64,000 nt of DNA from Lucinisca nassula (GCA_963580285.1 OY757019.1:61462587-61526586); one strand, 5' to 3'. Positions 44,398-55,624 are shown, counted from the first letter of the stretch. Notes: generated by a model not told the origin, from the sequence alone. Numbers and translations: made by a program.

Positions 44398-44433
<36 letters not shown>
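44396..44433. repeat. (AAT)n microsatellite
   Basis: About 12 trinucleotide units. Confidence 0.95.
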
Positions 44434-44434
<1 letters not shown>

Positions 44435-45654
44435 CAGCCTGGCGAGCTTTATGAAGACATTAAGAAGACATGATGACCCATTGTACATATCGCGATTAAC
44501 ATTTAACTGAAATTCCTACAAATTATTTGTGCGTACACTCAAGACTCAGATCAGCCTGCACATGAGCGCAGCCTGATCAGAGTTTTCTGCGAACGCCTGA
44601 ACCAAGTCTGGATTTCTGGCTATACCAGCCATGGCTCCATTGAATCAATAGAAACGGAACATAGGTAATGATCGGTGACGTGCATACACAAAACTACTTG
44701 TGATTGGTCTATATTCTTGGACGTTATGACGCAAATAGGTACAAGCTTCGATCACGTATGCCGAAAGGTTTGACAGCTAACCAGCTGTTGACAGCTAACC
44801 AGCTGTTTTCCTATTTTATTTAATTTTATTTTATTTTATTTTTTGCAATGCTTAATAAGGTATAAAATCTGTGTCAGTGATTCTCTTTTGCCAGTCAATA
44901 GTTTGCGTTCTATTTGTATTAAAATTTATGCATCACTGATAAGATCTGGTGTGTCAATTATGAAACATTACACTAATAGATGTCTTTGTAGAATATGGAA
45001 ATGTTAACGATAATATCAAATGAATGCGCACTGGCCCGACTGCTCTCCGTTTTAAGCTCATTTGAGCCGAAGGATTTTGGTGAGCTACAAGTATGGCAAG
45101 ATTACGGCGTCCGTCGTGCGTCCGTCCGCACTTTCAACGAAGTACATCTCTAACGCCAGAAGGCCAATATTGATCAAACTCCATAGACAATAGACATAGA
45201 TATAGAAGATTTAATCCTGACGAATATAGCAACATAAGCCCAGTAGGGCTTGTATTTCGACATTTCATGTGAAGCATATCAGGTGGTGGTGGCCAGGGGG
45301 TGGGGCGGAAGGAGCCGGACAGATCGGCTTGTAAATTTGGTATGGAAAATGTTCTTTCGCTTGATGTTATATTTACATGAAACTGAGCATAGCGATTGGC
45401 TGTTAGCAAGTGAATATCAAATGAAAGATTCTTTCATTTGATGTTATGTTGTTTGCAAGCAGCGCAACAGCCGCTCTAAATCAAATGCAATATTCTTTCA
45501 TTTGATGTTACGTTTGCAGGCAACTCAACATCAAATGAAAAAAATATTTCATTTCATAACGTCATTTCATTTCATGATTTCATGATGCTGTGACACTCGC
45601 TCTGTGTTTCATATTATGTTGTAACACTCGCTCTGTGTGTGTGTTGGGGGGGAT
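44434..45654. other. Mostly unassigned; repeated 'atcaaatgaaa' palindromes
   Basis: Positions 45090-45180 resemble the dispersed bivalve-type repeat at 17.05 kb (cgtccgtc, cgtccgtccgcac). At 45414-45560 the motif 'atcaaatgaaa' and its complement recur five or more times as small palindromes. 'tgtgacactcgctctgtgt' is duplicated near 45588 and 45620. Confidence 0.5.
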
Positions 45655-46700
45655 AGAAGACAAAGGTATCGTCACAGAAACATCAAACCTCCCACAAATG
45701 TTCCAATGGGATGAGGGTGAACCTTATTGATTTCCAAGGTCAAGGGTCAAAAGTGAAGGTCATAATGGACGTGATATTAAAAGCCCAATGAACTGGATAA
45801 AAGACAAAGCTGTGATCAAAGAAGCATCTGCCTTTCACAAAATGTTTCCCATAGAGAGAGGGTTATCCACACTGACATTCAAGGTCAGGGGTCAAAGGTT
45901 AATGTCACAAAGAACTGAAATTAAAAACATTGTGAACAGGATGGATGACAAAGCTATCACCATAGCAACATCAAACCTTTCATAAATGTTTCCCATGGAG
46001 AGAGGATAAAACCGGTTGATTTTCAAGGTCAGAAGACAAAGGGCAAGGTTACAATGGTCTTAATATTAAAAACCTAAACTTGTGAACAGGCTAGACAAAG
46101 TTATCATCATAGAAGAATCAAACCTTCACAAATGTTTATCTTCCATGGAGACCTATTAATTTTTAATTTCATCTGTCAAAGGTAAAGGTCACAATAGACT
46201 TAAATATTAAAAACCTCTTGAACAGGACAGAAGACAAAGCTATCATCATAGAAGCATCCAAACTTTCACAAATGTATCCAATGGAGAGAGGATAAACCCT
46301 GTTGATTTTCAATTTCAAGGGTCAAAGGTCAACCTCATAATGGACTTAAAATTAAAAACCTTATGAACAGGATAGAAGACAAAAGCACCAAACCTTCCAT
46401 AAAAAGTTCATATGGAAAGATGATGAAATCTATTGATGTTAAATATCAAGGGTTAAAGTTCAAGGTCACAAGGGATTTAATATTAAAAACCAAAACTCTG
46501 TGAACAGAAAAGAAGACAAAACGATTGTCTTAAAATCATCAAACCTTCCACAAGTGTTCCCCGTGGAGAGAGGATGACCCCTATTGATGTTCAAGGTCAA
46601 GGTCACAATAAACTGAACATAATAACCATTGTGAACAGGATAGAAGACAGAGTGATTATCATAGAAACATAAAAAGTCATCTTTAAACCCCAATGCGTCT
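45655..46700. repeat. Satellite D: ~143-bp tandem array
   Basis: 'agacaaagctatcatcatag' and variants recur at about 45659, 45804, 45947, 46092, 46231, 46378, 46514 and 46646. Units also share 'catcaaaccttccacaaatg', 'ggagagaggat' and 'ttaatattaaaaacc'. The units are diverged, so the array is old. Confidence 0.85.
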
Positions 46701-47492
46701 AACATATTCAGATAGGATTTAGATATTGAGGAGTTGTATGCAGTTGCGGGAGGATGCTACGCTTGCGTTGCCTTGTTGTTGAGGTTCTACCTGTACTGAC
46801 TGTTGTGCATTTAACGAGGGCATTTGCCCTGCAGCAGGTCTATAAGTACTGAGGCGCCTTGCCAGCCAAATTTTCGTCAGATATTTCAAACCGTTTTATG
46901 ATGCTTCGGGACATTTGTTTCGTATTTCTCTGTATGGGCTTATTTTGTGTGTGGCCATTTTGGCCGCCTCAATGGGACCTTCTTATAGGTATCTGTGTCA
47001 TGATTTTTAATAGGGACTGTCGGGGGTCGTCCTTTGGTTGTCGCCATATACTGCTTGGTGATGATTGGAGATCGGGTTTTCATAATTCACCGTATGGGGC
47101 TGTTTTGTGGGCGTTCATTAGAGCCGCCTCGTTGAAGCGGTTCTAATGGTGTCCATGTCAAGGTTCTTGTGGCGATTGTTGGGGTTTTGCTTGGTTGTCA
47201 CCGGTGAACCATTGCCCCAAATAATCAGTCCACTTTAATTCACTTTTTCATGAAGAATGTAGTTCGTTTTTACAGGTTTGCCGTTACCATTCATTGTGAT
47301 TGCGTTCTAATGCACATAAATGATTGTCATTGTCATATCAGCTTAAAAAATGAAATTCGGTTCACAAATAAAGATTTTTCGCCAAAGTTAATTTTGAAAA
47401 GGGCTTTAGCATTGATTTCTTATTTTGTTCATCACGGAAAACATGGACTACTAACTGGTCATGCACAAGCAGAACATGTCTTTCTCAAAAGT
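46701..47492. other. Stretch with a degenerate hairpin related to the MITE core
   Basis: At 47113-47150 'gttcattagagccgcctcgt' and 'gaagcggttctaatgg' form an imperfect hairpin like the MITE core at 13.2, 19.8, 20.9 and 36.6 kb. No gene is recognised. Positions 47487-47492 (aaaagt) are the left target duplication of the adjacent foldback element. Confidence 0.55.
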
Positions 47493-47523
47493 TATGGGGC
47501 GCCGTTTTACTATTTAATATTTA

Positions 47524-47870
47524 TAGATATCCATAAATCGAATTATGGATATCCATAATTCGATTTATGGATATCCATAAATCAGCCGAATAATGGATAT
47601 CCATAAATCGAATTATAGATATCCATAAATCGAATTGTGGATATCCAAAATTTGATTAATGGATATCATTAATTCAGATCGATATATGGATATCCATATT
47701 TCGATTTATGAATATCTATAATTCGAATTATGGATATCCATTATTCCTCTGATTTATGGATATCCATAATTCGAATTATGGATATCCATAATTCGATTTA
47801 TGGATATCCATAATTCAGATCGATTTATGGATATCCATAATTCGAATTATGGATATCCATAAATCACCAC
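47524..47870. repeat. Palindromic GATATC array, left
   Basis: Units of about 20-24 bp such as 'ttatggatatccataattcg' repeat with few interruptions ('cagccgaataatgg', 'attaattcagatcgat'). The units are themselves palindromes. Confidence 0.92.
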
Positions 47871-47944
47871 TTAAGCTTTTGGTTTAATGGTTTCTCCCTA
47901 AGACACGTGATTGTTTTCAAGTTGCCATGTGTGCAGTTAAATAC

Positions 47945-48582
47945 AGGGTGGTAATCAGGAGAACTAGCTCGAAAATGAGTCAATGGAAATTTGTTCTCTC
48001 GACACATCCGGGAATTCCCGAGCTAGCTCCATCGCCAAGAAACTTGTAAACAAAGGTTCGTCTCGAAGGGTTTTATCACCATTTTTTCTTTGTAAGCTAT
48101 TTATAAAAAAAATCCGGCAATGCAGTGCCACATAGATTTAACTTTGTACCCCGCTAGAATTTGCCATGGAAATTTGCAACGCTAGGGTATGAATGAAAGG
48201 AAACTTTTTTATCACGGACCTTGAAAATTGTCGATTTATGTCAACACGGAGATTTTGGCCAATGATTTTTCATTTTCCGTCAAAAGGACACCCCCAGAAG
48301 CAACATCCCTAGTGAAATGAAACATGGAAAGTTTGAAATAAGCAAACAATGTTGGCCGTGATTATGTTACTTGCGACTTATGACGAAATTACTGCCCGAG
48401 CTAGTCTTCTCGACAAGGGGCTAGTTCACTCGACATGGAGATAGGGCCCTAAAGCAACGAAGATAAAACATTCATCAGATGACTGGGACCTGTCTCGATG
48501 TCTTTCTATGGTTCCACCCAGTTGACCCAACTGGTTTCTTTACCTCTGGCTAATGGGGTAACAAGATACTCTGCCCCCATTT
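47945..48582. repeat. Foldback inner arm, left
   Basis: It is the inverted partner of 50079-50726. Landmarks: gggtggtaatcagg, gacacatccggga, gccggcaatgcagtg-like sequence, and ctctggctaatggggtaac. Identity is high but with scattered changes. Confidence 0.9.
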
Positions 48583-48599
48583 TATGTATTTTACCCCCG

Positions 48600-49135
48600 G
48601 TTCCACCCAGGGGTATGACCCTGGGACACTTGTATCATGATCTGAAAGGTCTTGGGCTGATTAAGTGTCATGCAAAATTTCAACTTTGTAGCACAATAGA
48701 AACGGAAGTTTTGGGCTCCAAGTGAAACGCGGACGTAAACTTTGACTTTTGTGAGAATCTGGTTTGGACTCTGGGGCAATGGTGTCTGACACCGGGCCCG
48801 CCCAGGAGCTTGGCCCTGGGACAATGGTATAATGAACTGAAAGGTCTCGGTCTGAGTAAGTGTCATAGCAAATACAACATTGTAGCATAACATAAGTGGA
48901 AGTTATGGACTCCAAGAGAAATGCAGACGTAAACTCAGACTTTTGTGAGAATCTGGTTTGGACTCTGGGGCTATGGTGTCTGACACCGGGCCCGCCCAGG
49001 GGCTTGGCCCTGGGACAATTGTATCGTGAACTGAAAAGTCTCGGTCTGGGTAAGTGTCATTGCAAATTTCAACATTGTAGCATAACATAAGTGGAAGTTA
49101 TGGGCTCCAAGAGAAAAACAGACGTAAACTTCGAA
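48600..49135. repeat. 195-bp tandem repeat, about 2.7 units
   Basis: 'ctgggaca' followed by 'tgaactgaaaggtctcgg' starts at 48621, 48816 and 49010. Units share 'tgacaccgggcccgccc' and 'catagcaaat'. Frames on both strands are repeat translations. Confidence 0.92.
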
Positions 49136-49237
49136 ATTTGTTAGACTCTGTTTATGAATGTGACTTTCCATTGCAGAACTTGGACATTCAGATATGACAC
49201 TAGAGAGGCTCGAACCACAGCGGCCGGATACCTAATC

Positions 49238-49431
49238 GAAATAGATTCGTGTTGTTACATGATTAGTTGCTTTATAGATCACTGTCTGTCGGTCAGTCAT
49301 AAGTACATAGATCACTCGCGCTACGCGCCCGTGATCACTCGCGCTACGCGCTCGTGATCTATTCACTTTAACGACTGACTTCTAGCCTGTGATCTATTAA
49401 GCAACTACTCACTACCAGCACGAAACTATTT
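49238..49431. repeat. Palindromic insertion-like element
   Basis: The arms 49238-49315 and 49365-49431 are inverted (gttgctttatagatcac against gtgatctattaagcaac; attcgtg against cacgaaa). The centre has a direct repeat 'gatcactcgcgctacgcg'. It resembles a small MITE. Confidence 0.75.
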
Positions 49432-49439
49432 TTTATCTT

Positions 49440-49670
49440 TCAACAATTTAGTCGAAATCTGTGTTGAGCCTTTATGGCTAGGAGAAACGATAGTTTGTTC
49501 GCGGCATCTGGGACACATGACCAAGACGGCTACCACGCCCATATATGGTAAAACCATTAAAAATCTTCTCTAGACCCAGTAGGCTGATTTTCAAGAAACT
49601 TGGGTATGTAGAACCTAGGACTGCAGCTCAACATAATTTGTTTAAATGATGACTTTAGGTTTATCACAAA
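49440..49670. repeat. Dispersed 'GACC' repeat, one unit
   Basis: It holds 'gggacacatgaccaagacgg', 'cccatatatggtaaaacc' and 'ttttcaagaaacttgggta', as in the units at 4.3 and 17.2 kb. Confidence 0.6.
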
Positions 49671-49819
49671 TAATCAGATCATCTGCGGGAAAAATATGTG
49701 ATTATTGAGTAAAACAAAAATCATCAAAAAGATTACCGGTAGGAATGAAATACTTCATTTATTTAGTCAAGCCTTCACACAACACTGGCATTTGTGTGCA
49801 TATATATTTTCTTTCTTTT

Positions 49820-50006
49820 TCCATCCATCCTTCCTTCCATCCATCCATTCATCCACCCACCGACCCATCCATCCGTCCGTCTGTCCGTCCGTACGTGCGT
49901 CCGTTCGTTCACCCGTCCTCCAATGGACCCATCCATCCAAATACCCATTTACTTATCCCTCTCTGTAGTGTACCCATCCATCCATCCATCATTCCATCCA
50001 TTGATC
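49820..50006. repeat. (CCAT)n / (CCGT)n microsatellite
   Basis: This is an interrupted tetranucleotide tract. Proline- and serine-rich frames in all three plus-strand phases come from it. Confidence 0.93.
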
Positions 50007-50078
50007 CGTTCTAAATGGAGAGGAGCGAAACAACTAGGGGTGCAAAATTGGGGCGAAACGACTGGGTGGGGGACGTCT

Positions 50079-50726
50079 TGGGGGCATAGTATCTCGTTAC
50101 CCAACTAGCCAGAGGTAAGGAAATCAGTTGGATAAACTGGGTGGGACCATAGAAAGACATCGAATCAGGCCTCAGTCATCTGATGAATGTTTCATTTTCG
50201 TTTTTTTTAGGGTTATATCTCCATGTTGAGTGAACTAACTCCTTGTCGAGAAGACTAGCTTGGACAGTAATTTCGTCATAAGTCGCAAGTAACGTTATCA
50301 CGGCCAAAATTGTTTGCTTATTGCAAACTTTCCATGTGTCATTTCACTAGGGATGGTGTTTCTGGGGATGTGAGGGGCGTACTTTTGACGGAAAATGAAA
50401 AATTGTCGGCCAAAATCTCCGTGTTTACATAAACTGACATTCTTTTAGGTCCGTGATAAAAAATTTCCATTCATTCATACTCCAGCGTTGCAAATTATCA
50501 TGGCAAATTCTAGCGGGGTACAAAGTTTAATCATTTCTATGTGGCACTGCATTGCCGGATTTTTTTATAAATAGCTTACAAAGACAAAAATGGTGATAAA
50601 ACTCTTCGAGACCTACCTTTGTTTACATGTTTCCTGGTGATGAAGCTAGCTCGAGAGTTCCCGGATGTGTCGAGGGAACAAATTTCCATTGATTTATTTT
50701 CGAGCTAGTTCCCCTGATTACCACCC
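50079..50726. repeat. Foldback inner arm, right
   Basis: Inverted partner of 47945-48582. It ends at 'gattaccaccc'. Confidence 0.9.
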
Positions 50727-50928
50727 GTGTAAATATCGGAACCAGCCGTAAGATATGGAAATTCCGGCCAACGGATCCGGACCCTCTGGAATCACCTCTA
50801 CGAGGACTGCGCACCTAAGGACACTGAAAGTCGAACGTAAGATTATAATGATCCAAACAGGCAATCCGTGCATGCTTTCTGGAGAAAAAAAACATGGTCG
50901 TTAAATAGTATTCACATATATCTAATAA

Positions 50929-51330
50929 TAGCCGGCCTCGGTAGCTCGGTCGGTTGCACGTCTGACTGGTGATTCCTGCCGGGGTCGGCAACATTCATTC
51001 GTGGAGATGGATCATGAAATCTTTTCTACGGTCATTCTATCCCTTCCGCTGATTCAAGAAGGGCAGTTGTCAGTTTCTGACGAAAGAATGTGCACTGTAC
51101 TGGTTTAACGCTTACGTATAAGCCTGCCCAGGTCTACGGTCATTCTATCCCTTCCGCTGATTCAAGAAGGACAGTTGTCAGTTTCTGACGAAAGAATGTG
51201 CACTGTACTGGTTTAACGCTTACGTATAAGCCTGCCCAGGAAAAGTGTGGATAGGTAAACTGACCGGCTCAAAAATGACCTCAATAGTGTTGACTGGGCC
51301 GTTAAACTCCAATACAAACAATATCCATAT
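50929..51330 (+). mobile_element. SINE2 copy with internal 108-bp duplication
   Basis: The tRNA-like head ('cggtagctcggtcggttgc') is followed by the body. The block from 'ctacggtcattctatccctt' to 'cctgcccagg' occurs twice (about 51026-51133 and 51134-51240). The tail is 'gttaaactccaatacaaac'. Confidence 0.8.
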
Positions 51331-51429
51331 AATGCCCTACTTGAGGTGTATGGAGTACCAGGCAGACTCAGATATATCTCCTGGCCACCGCCCATTGGGG
51401 CTTGGAGAAATAGATTTGGCTGCGTGAGC

Positions 51430-52255
51430 TTTGTTTGTTTGAGTGGTTTTAGGTTTAACGTCCCTGTCAACACTGTAAAGGTCATTTTGGAGACGTTGCT
51501 TCCAATTTTGTGGGACCTTTACCCGCCATTGAGATGAAATGACTTCTCAAGCCCTGCCGCCAAATGAAACCAATAGGATTTATAAGCATGGACGGGCCGA
51601 CTCGCACCGCTTTGCCTGGGCAGGCTTAGATCCTCTAAACGGTTTACCACTACTAGTGCGCGGGTCGGTTTCAGCTCTGCGTGGAAGCATCATGCAGCCC
51701 ATCTATTTCTTCAAGCCCCGATGGGCGGCGGCGTTGCTGCATGAGCTGAGAGTACTGGTAAACCGTTTAGAAGGTCTCAGCCTGTCTAAACAAAGGGGTT
51801 TGTTTGTTTGTTTGATTTGAGGTTTAACGTCCCCGTCAACACTGTAAAGGTCATTTTGGAGACGTTGCTTCCAATTTTGTGGGACTTTTACCCGACATTG
51901 AGATGAAATGACATCTCAAGCCCTGTCGCCCAATAAAACCAATAGGGTTTATTAGCATGGACGGTCCGCCTCGCACCGCGGTTCCTGGACAGGCTGAGAT
52001 CCTCTAAGCGGTTTACCAGTACTAGTGTGCAGGCCGGATTCAGCTCTGCGTGGAAGCATGATGCAGCCCATATATTTCTTCAAGCCCCTATGGGCGGGGA
52101 CCGTTAAACAAAGGGGTGTGATTCAATGGGCGACAGGGATTGAGATGTCATTTCATCTCAATGAAGGCTTAAAGCCCCACATAATTGGAAGCAACGTCTC
52201 CAAAATGACCTTAATAGTATTGAAGGGGACGTTAACCCTCAAATCAAACAAATCA
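51430..52255. repeat. Cluster of three R4 dispersed repeats
   Basis: R4 is a ~330-bp family: 'ttgtttgtttga', 'ggtttaacgtcc', 'cattttggagacgttgctt', 'cattgagatgaaatgac', then 'gcatggacgg', 'tcagctctgcgtggaagcat' and 'atttcttcaagcccc'. Here there are two plus copies (about 51430-51745, 51803-52103) and one minus partial copy (about 52104-52255). They sit within the right half of the foldback element. Confidence 0.8.
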
Positions 52256-52436
52256 TACCTCTCCCACACCATAGGCCACAACTAAGCCTACCCCACATTA
52301 CCTCCACCTCCATCCCGGTTTTTATTACACACCTAAATCGGGAACCTGACGGGAAAAGTCGAGTTTTTTTGTGTGTTTTTTTTTTTTTTTTTTTGTAAAG
52401 GGAGCAGTCATTATTCGTTAGGTTTATTTTCAAAGG

Positions 52437-52745
52437 AGAATTATGGATATCCATAATTCGATTTATGGATATCCATAAATCAGCCGAATAATGGATATCC
52501 ATAATTCGATTTAAAGATATCAATAAATCGAATAATGGATATCCATTATTCGATTTATGGATATCATTAATTCAGATCGATTTATGGATATCCATAATTC
52601 GAATTATGGATACCCATAATTCGAATTATGGATATCCATAAATAATTATGGATATCCATAAATAATAATGGATATCCATAAATCGAATTATGGATATCCA
52701 TAAATCGAATTATGGATATCCATAAATAATTTAGGATATCTATAA
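52437..52745. repeat. Palindromic GATATC array, right
   Basis: The same unit type as 47524-47870. The marker phrases 'cagccgaataatgg' and 'attaattcagatcgat' occur in the same order and orientation as in the left array, not inverted. A T run at about 52378-52394 precedes it. Confidence 0.9.
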
Positions 52746-52915
52746 ATACGGATTAAATAGTAAAACGGCGCCCCATAAAAAGTAACACTGCGTGTTTCCA
52801 ATTACAATCTGTTGTCATTAACATAATACACGTGTGAAGTGCATACTTTCATGTCTCTTCTCCAAATATAGATCGCAGTTTTTCATCAAAATGCTTCAAT
52901 GAGGCGGTTGTAATG

Positions 52916-53450
52916 AGAACTATCGGTAGCTCAGTCGGATGCGCGTCTGACGGGTGATCAGGAGTACGCCGACTCGATACCTGCCACGGTCGGCAACATT
53001 CTTTCGCGGAGATTGATCATAAAATCTTTTCTGCCGCCATTCTCTCCCTTCCGCTAATTTGGCGGAACTGTGTGTGTGTGTGTGTGTGTGTTTGTGTGTG
53101 AATTCTGGTTTAACGTCGCTTTCAACAATTTTTCAGTGATATCACGACGGTGTCTGGTTGCGTCAGGGAGTTCAATGCTCACTTTTATAGTGCTGCCTCA
53201 CTGGAGTATCATGTCCCAGACACATTACATGATATTACACCAAGTCACATTATCCTGACACTGGGTCGACCAGTCCTAGCTCTACCCCGTAAACCTGAGT
53301 GCCAAGCGAGGAGCAGCTAGTACCATTTTAACGACTTTGGAATGTCGCGACCCGGGATCGAACCCGTGACCTCCCGTTCCCGGGAGCGGACACTCTACCA
53401 ACTGAGCTATCGGGGCCGGTACTTTGGCGGAACAGAATGTGCTCTGTTCT
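52916..53450 (+). mobile_element. SINE2 copy, interrupted by another SINE
   Basis: The head 'cggtagctcagtcggatgcg', 'cgatacctgccacggtcgg' and body 'gattgatcataaaatctttt' run to 'ttggcggaac' (53068). The copy continues after the inserted SINE with 'agaatgtgctctgtt' (53434 on). Confidence 0.75.
53069..53422 (-). mobile_element. tRNA-derived SINE with (CA)n tail and 11-bp target duplication
   Basis: On the minus strand the head (53422 downward) has A box 'tagctcagttggtagagtg' and a perfect B box 'ggttcgatcc'. A ~230-bp conserved body and a (CA)n tail follow (shown as TG repeats at 53069-53100). 'tttggcggaac' flanks it at 53058-53068 and 53423-53433. The acceptor stem does not pair, so it is not a functional tRNA gene. 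Confidence 0.88.
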
Positions 53451-53972
53451 TAACGACGTCACGTATGCTAATGGCGGAATATTATAATTTTTTTTTGTTA
53501 AACAATCGTGAATGAAATGCGTTTTAAATGTCATATGTTGAATATAGAATCTTGCATTCGTGCTCATGTATTATTGAATTTATTAAACTCGTTGAGAAAA
53601 AAATGATACAATAATCGACAAACCATCGCACTTATTCCTTTTCCTCAACTCTTTTAGTAAATTCAATAAGTGCATGATCCTCCATGTACAAAACGTCTCT
53701 ATCATATACCGTCCACGTTACAATGTATTTATAGAGGATCTTACATGAGTGGTCATGCATTATTGAAATTAACTAAACGAGTTGAGGAAAAGGGATAAAA
53801 TGCGAGGCTTTGTCGAGCATTTTATCCCTTTTCCTGAACGAGTTTAATAAATTCAATAATGCATGAGCACGAATGCAAGATTCTATTTATCATATGGCAT
53901 TTAAAACGCCTTTTATTCACGATTGTTTACAAAAATATCAATATTCCGCCACTAGTAAATGCGACGTCGTTA
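53451..53972. mobile_element. Nested foldback element, 522 bp
   Basis: The outer arms are inverted: 53451-53605 (taacgacgtc, ggcggaatatt, caatcgtgaat, cattcgtgctcatg) and about 53822-53972. Inside, 'ccttttcctcaactc' and 'gagttgaggaaaaggg', with 'gcatgatc' and 'ggtcatgc', form a second inverted pair. It encodes no protein. Confidence 0.75.
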
Positions 53973-54304
53973 AGGACGTCGTACATGTAAAGTTACGGAA
54001 CGTAACTAGCTGATTTGCATATTTAATCCACTAGTGGATAATCGAAAATATTACATGGCGTTATAACACCCTCAGACGCGACGTCATATGATAAAGTAGA
54101 TAACGTCATGCCATAAGAATCATATGACCACAAGTGTAATATCACATGGTTACTCGCGCGTAACATCATGACAACATCCGAGACAATCCTGTTTTCTAAT
54201 GAAATACTTCTGGCCTTCCTCGCCAATAAAATCCCATTTTAAAAGTTACATGATAAAAAAGAATCTTACACTCGTGTTCATTTCATATGAAAATTATGTT
54301 TTCC
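53973..54304. other. Unassigned spacer
   Basis: Nothing supported. Confidence 0.4.
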
Positions 54305-54490
54305 TTGTTTGAATTGAGGTTTAACGTCCCCCGTCAATACAATTTAGGTCTTTCTGGAGACGCTGCTACTTTTACCCGGCATTGAGATGAAATGACATCC
54401 CAAGCCATGTCGCCCAATGAAATCAAAAGGCCTATATGCATTGGACGGTCTGACTCGCACAATTTAGCCTGGTCAGGCTTGTGAAATTTA
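54305..54490 (+). repeat. R4 dispersed repeat, partial
   Basis: 'ggtttaacgtcccccgtcaa', 'ggagacgctgct' and 'gcattgagatgaaatgacat' lead into 'ggacggtctgactcgcac'. Confidence 0.7.
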
Positions 54491-54579
54491 TGAAACCCAT
54501 ATACATCTCATTTGAAATGACCACCAATGTAAGTTCTCATATTTACTATATAGGGCAGTAATATATAAAGAATATTTAC

Positions 54580-54722
54580 TTTTTTTTTGGTGGATACCAA
54601 ACCTTTTTCATCTTGTGTGTTGAATACATCCAAATTTTCACGGGTGCGAAGCACGCGTGGAAATTCAGATTTTTTTTTCAAAGCACGAGATAAATACTTT
54701 TGATATCCGCCGAAAAAAAAAA
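54580..54722. mobile_element. Small palindromic MITE-like element
   Basis: The arms 54580-54625 (tttttggtggataccaaa, then catcttgtg) and 54677-54722 (cacgagataa, then ttgatatccgccgaaaaa) are inverted. The centre 'attttcacgggtgcg/cgcgtggaaatt' is also inverted. Confidence 0.65.
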
Positions 54723-55624
54723 TAAATTTTCATTTTATTTTATCACGAATTAGGTCACTTACGGTAATTGATCAATCGTATCGTAAGTCACAATTTTGAT
54801 CGGCGATGAAGTCACAGCTGTCAGTTTCAAAACATAAACAGATCGCCATTTTAAATGCAACATTTTTACAGTTCAAAGAGTGCTTTTCAAGGTATTTTTC
54901 AGAATTATTCTATCGATACATACGGCTTTTGGCGAGAAAATGTAGTCCGGGCTGCTACCGTGAAAATAAATAGGTCATGTTATTTTTCACAGTTTGAAAA
55001 TATCATATTTTCACTGTAAATATCATTTGTATTTGTTTCAGATATGCATTGATTTCACTGCTAGGTGAATAAATACATAGATTTTTACAAACCAACTTTA
55101 ATCAGGATAATATGCGCTAAATAAAGAAAATGCCCGACGCGCGAAACTTATTAAAGTTGCGCACCATATCGATGGCCCTTTGTTTATTTATAGTAATTGG
55201 ATTCAATAACAATTCCAATGTGTCTTTAATTTCCTGTATTGGATGTCGTAAAAGTTACGTTTTACGACAATATTGTGATTTTTCATTGTCATTCCCCCAC
55301 TGAATTTCGATTGAACAACATGACTTTGATTTCTACTTTTCTGTTTAACTGGAATTTATATGACTGAAAGCTCAACTCCTGTCACATAAATCTGATTTAT
55401 TTTTGAGATATCAACCCAACAGTGGTTGTGCACGTGTGTAATTGAAATACTGAAATAAAACATTTTTGTGGCTAAAATCCATGATGACATTTCCGGTGAT
55501 ATTTTACAGTAACAAGACGTATCCCGAGGGCACATATTAAAACATGGAATGTATTGGTAACGCTGGGCCACTACTTCAAAAGAAAGAATCAGCACCGTGC
55601 TGGAGCACCGTGTCTGAGCAACTA
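54723..55624. other. Unassigned AT-rich stretch
   Basis: No gene or shared repeat is recognised. Confidence 0.45.

Larger units (their letters stand above)
47493..52777. mobile_element. 5.3-kb foldback element with 6-bp target duplication
   Basis: Its ends are inverted copies of 'tatggggcgccgttttac' and the bases after it (26-27 bp), at 47493 and 52777. Both ends are flanked by the same 'aaaagt' (47487-47492 and 52778-52783). Beside each end lies an array of short palindromes with GGATATCC at the centre. Further in is a ~640-bp inverted repeat (47945-48582 and 50079-50726). The middle holds a 195-bp tandem repeat, another palindrome and a microsatellite. The right side (50727-52436) was enlarged by a SINE and R4 repeats. 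It encodes no recognised protein, so it must move with a helper. The plan resembles the foldback elements of flies and sea urchins. Confidence 0.82.

Noticed and set aside
48591..49171. Overlapping frames on both strands
   Set aside because: They translate the 195-bp tandem repeat in the foldback centre.
49705..50108. Three proline- and serine-rich frames
   Set aside because: All come from the CCAT/CCGT tetranucleotide tract and exist in every plus-strand phase.
53325..53422. tRNA gene on the minus strand
   Set aside because: A and B boxes are good, but the acceptor and anticodon stems do not pair. It is joined to a SINE body with target duplication.
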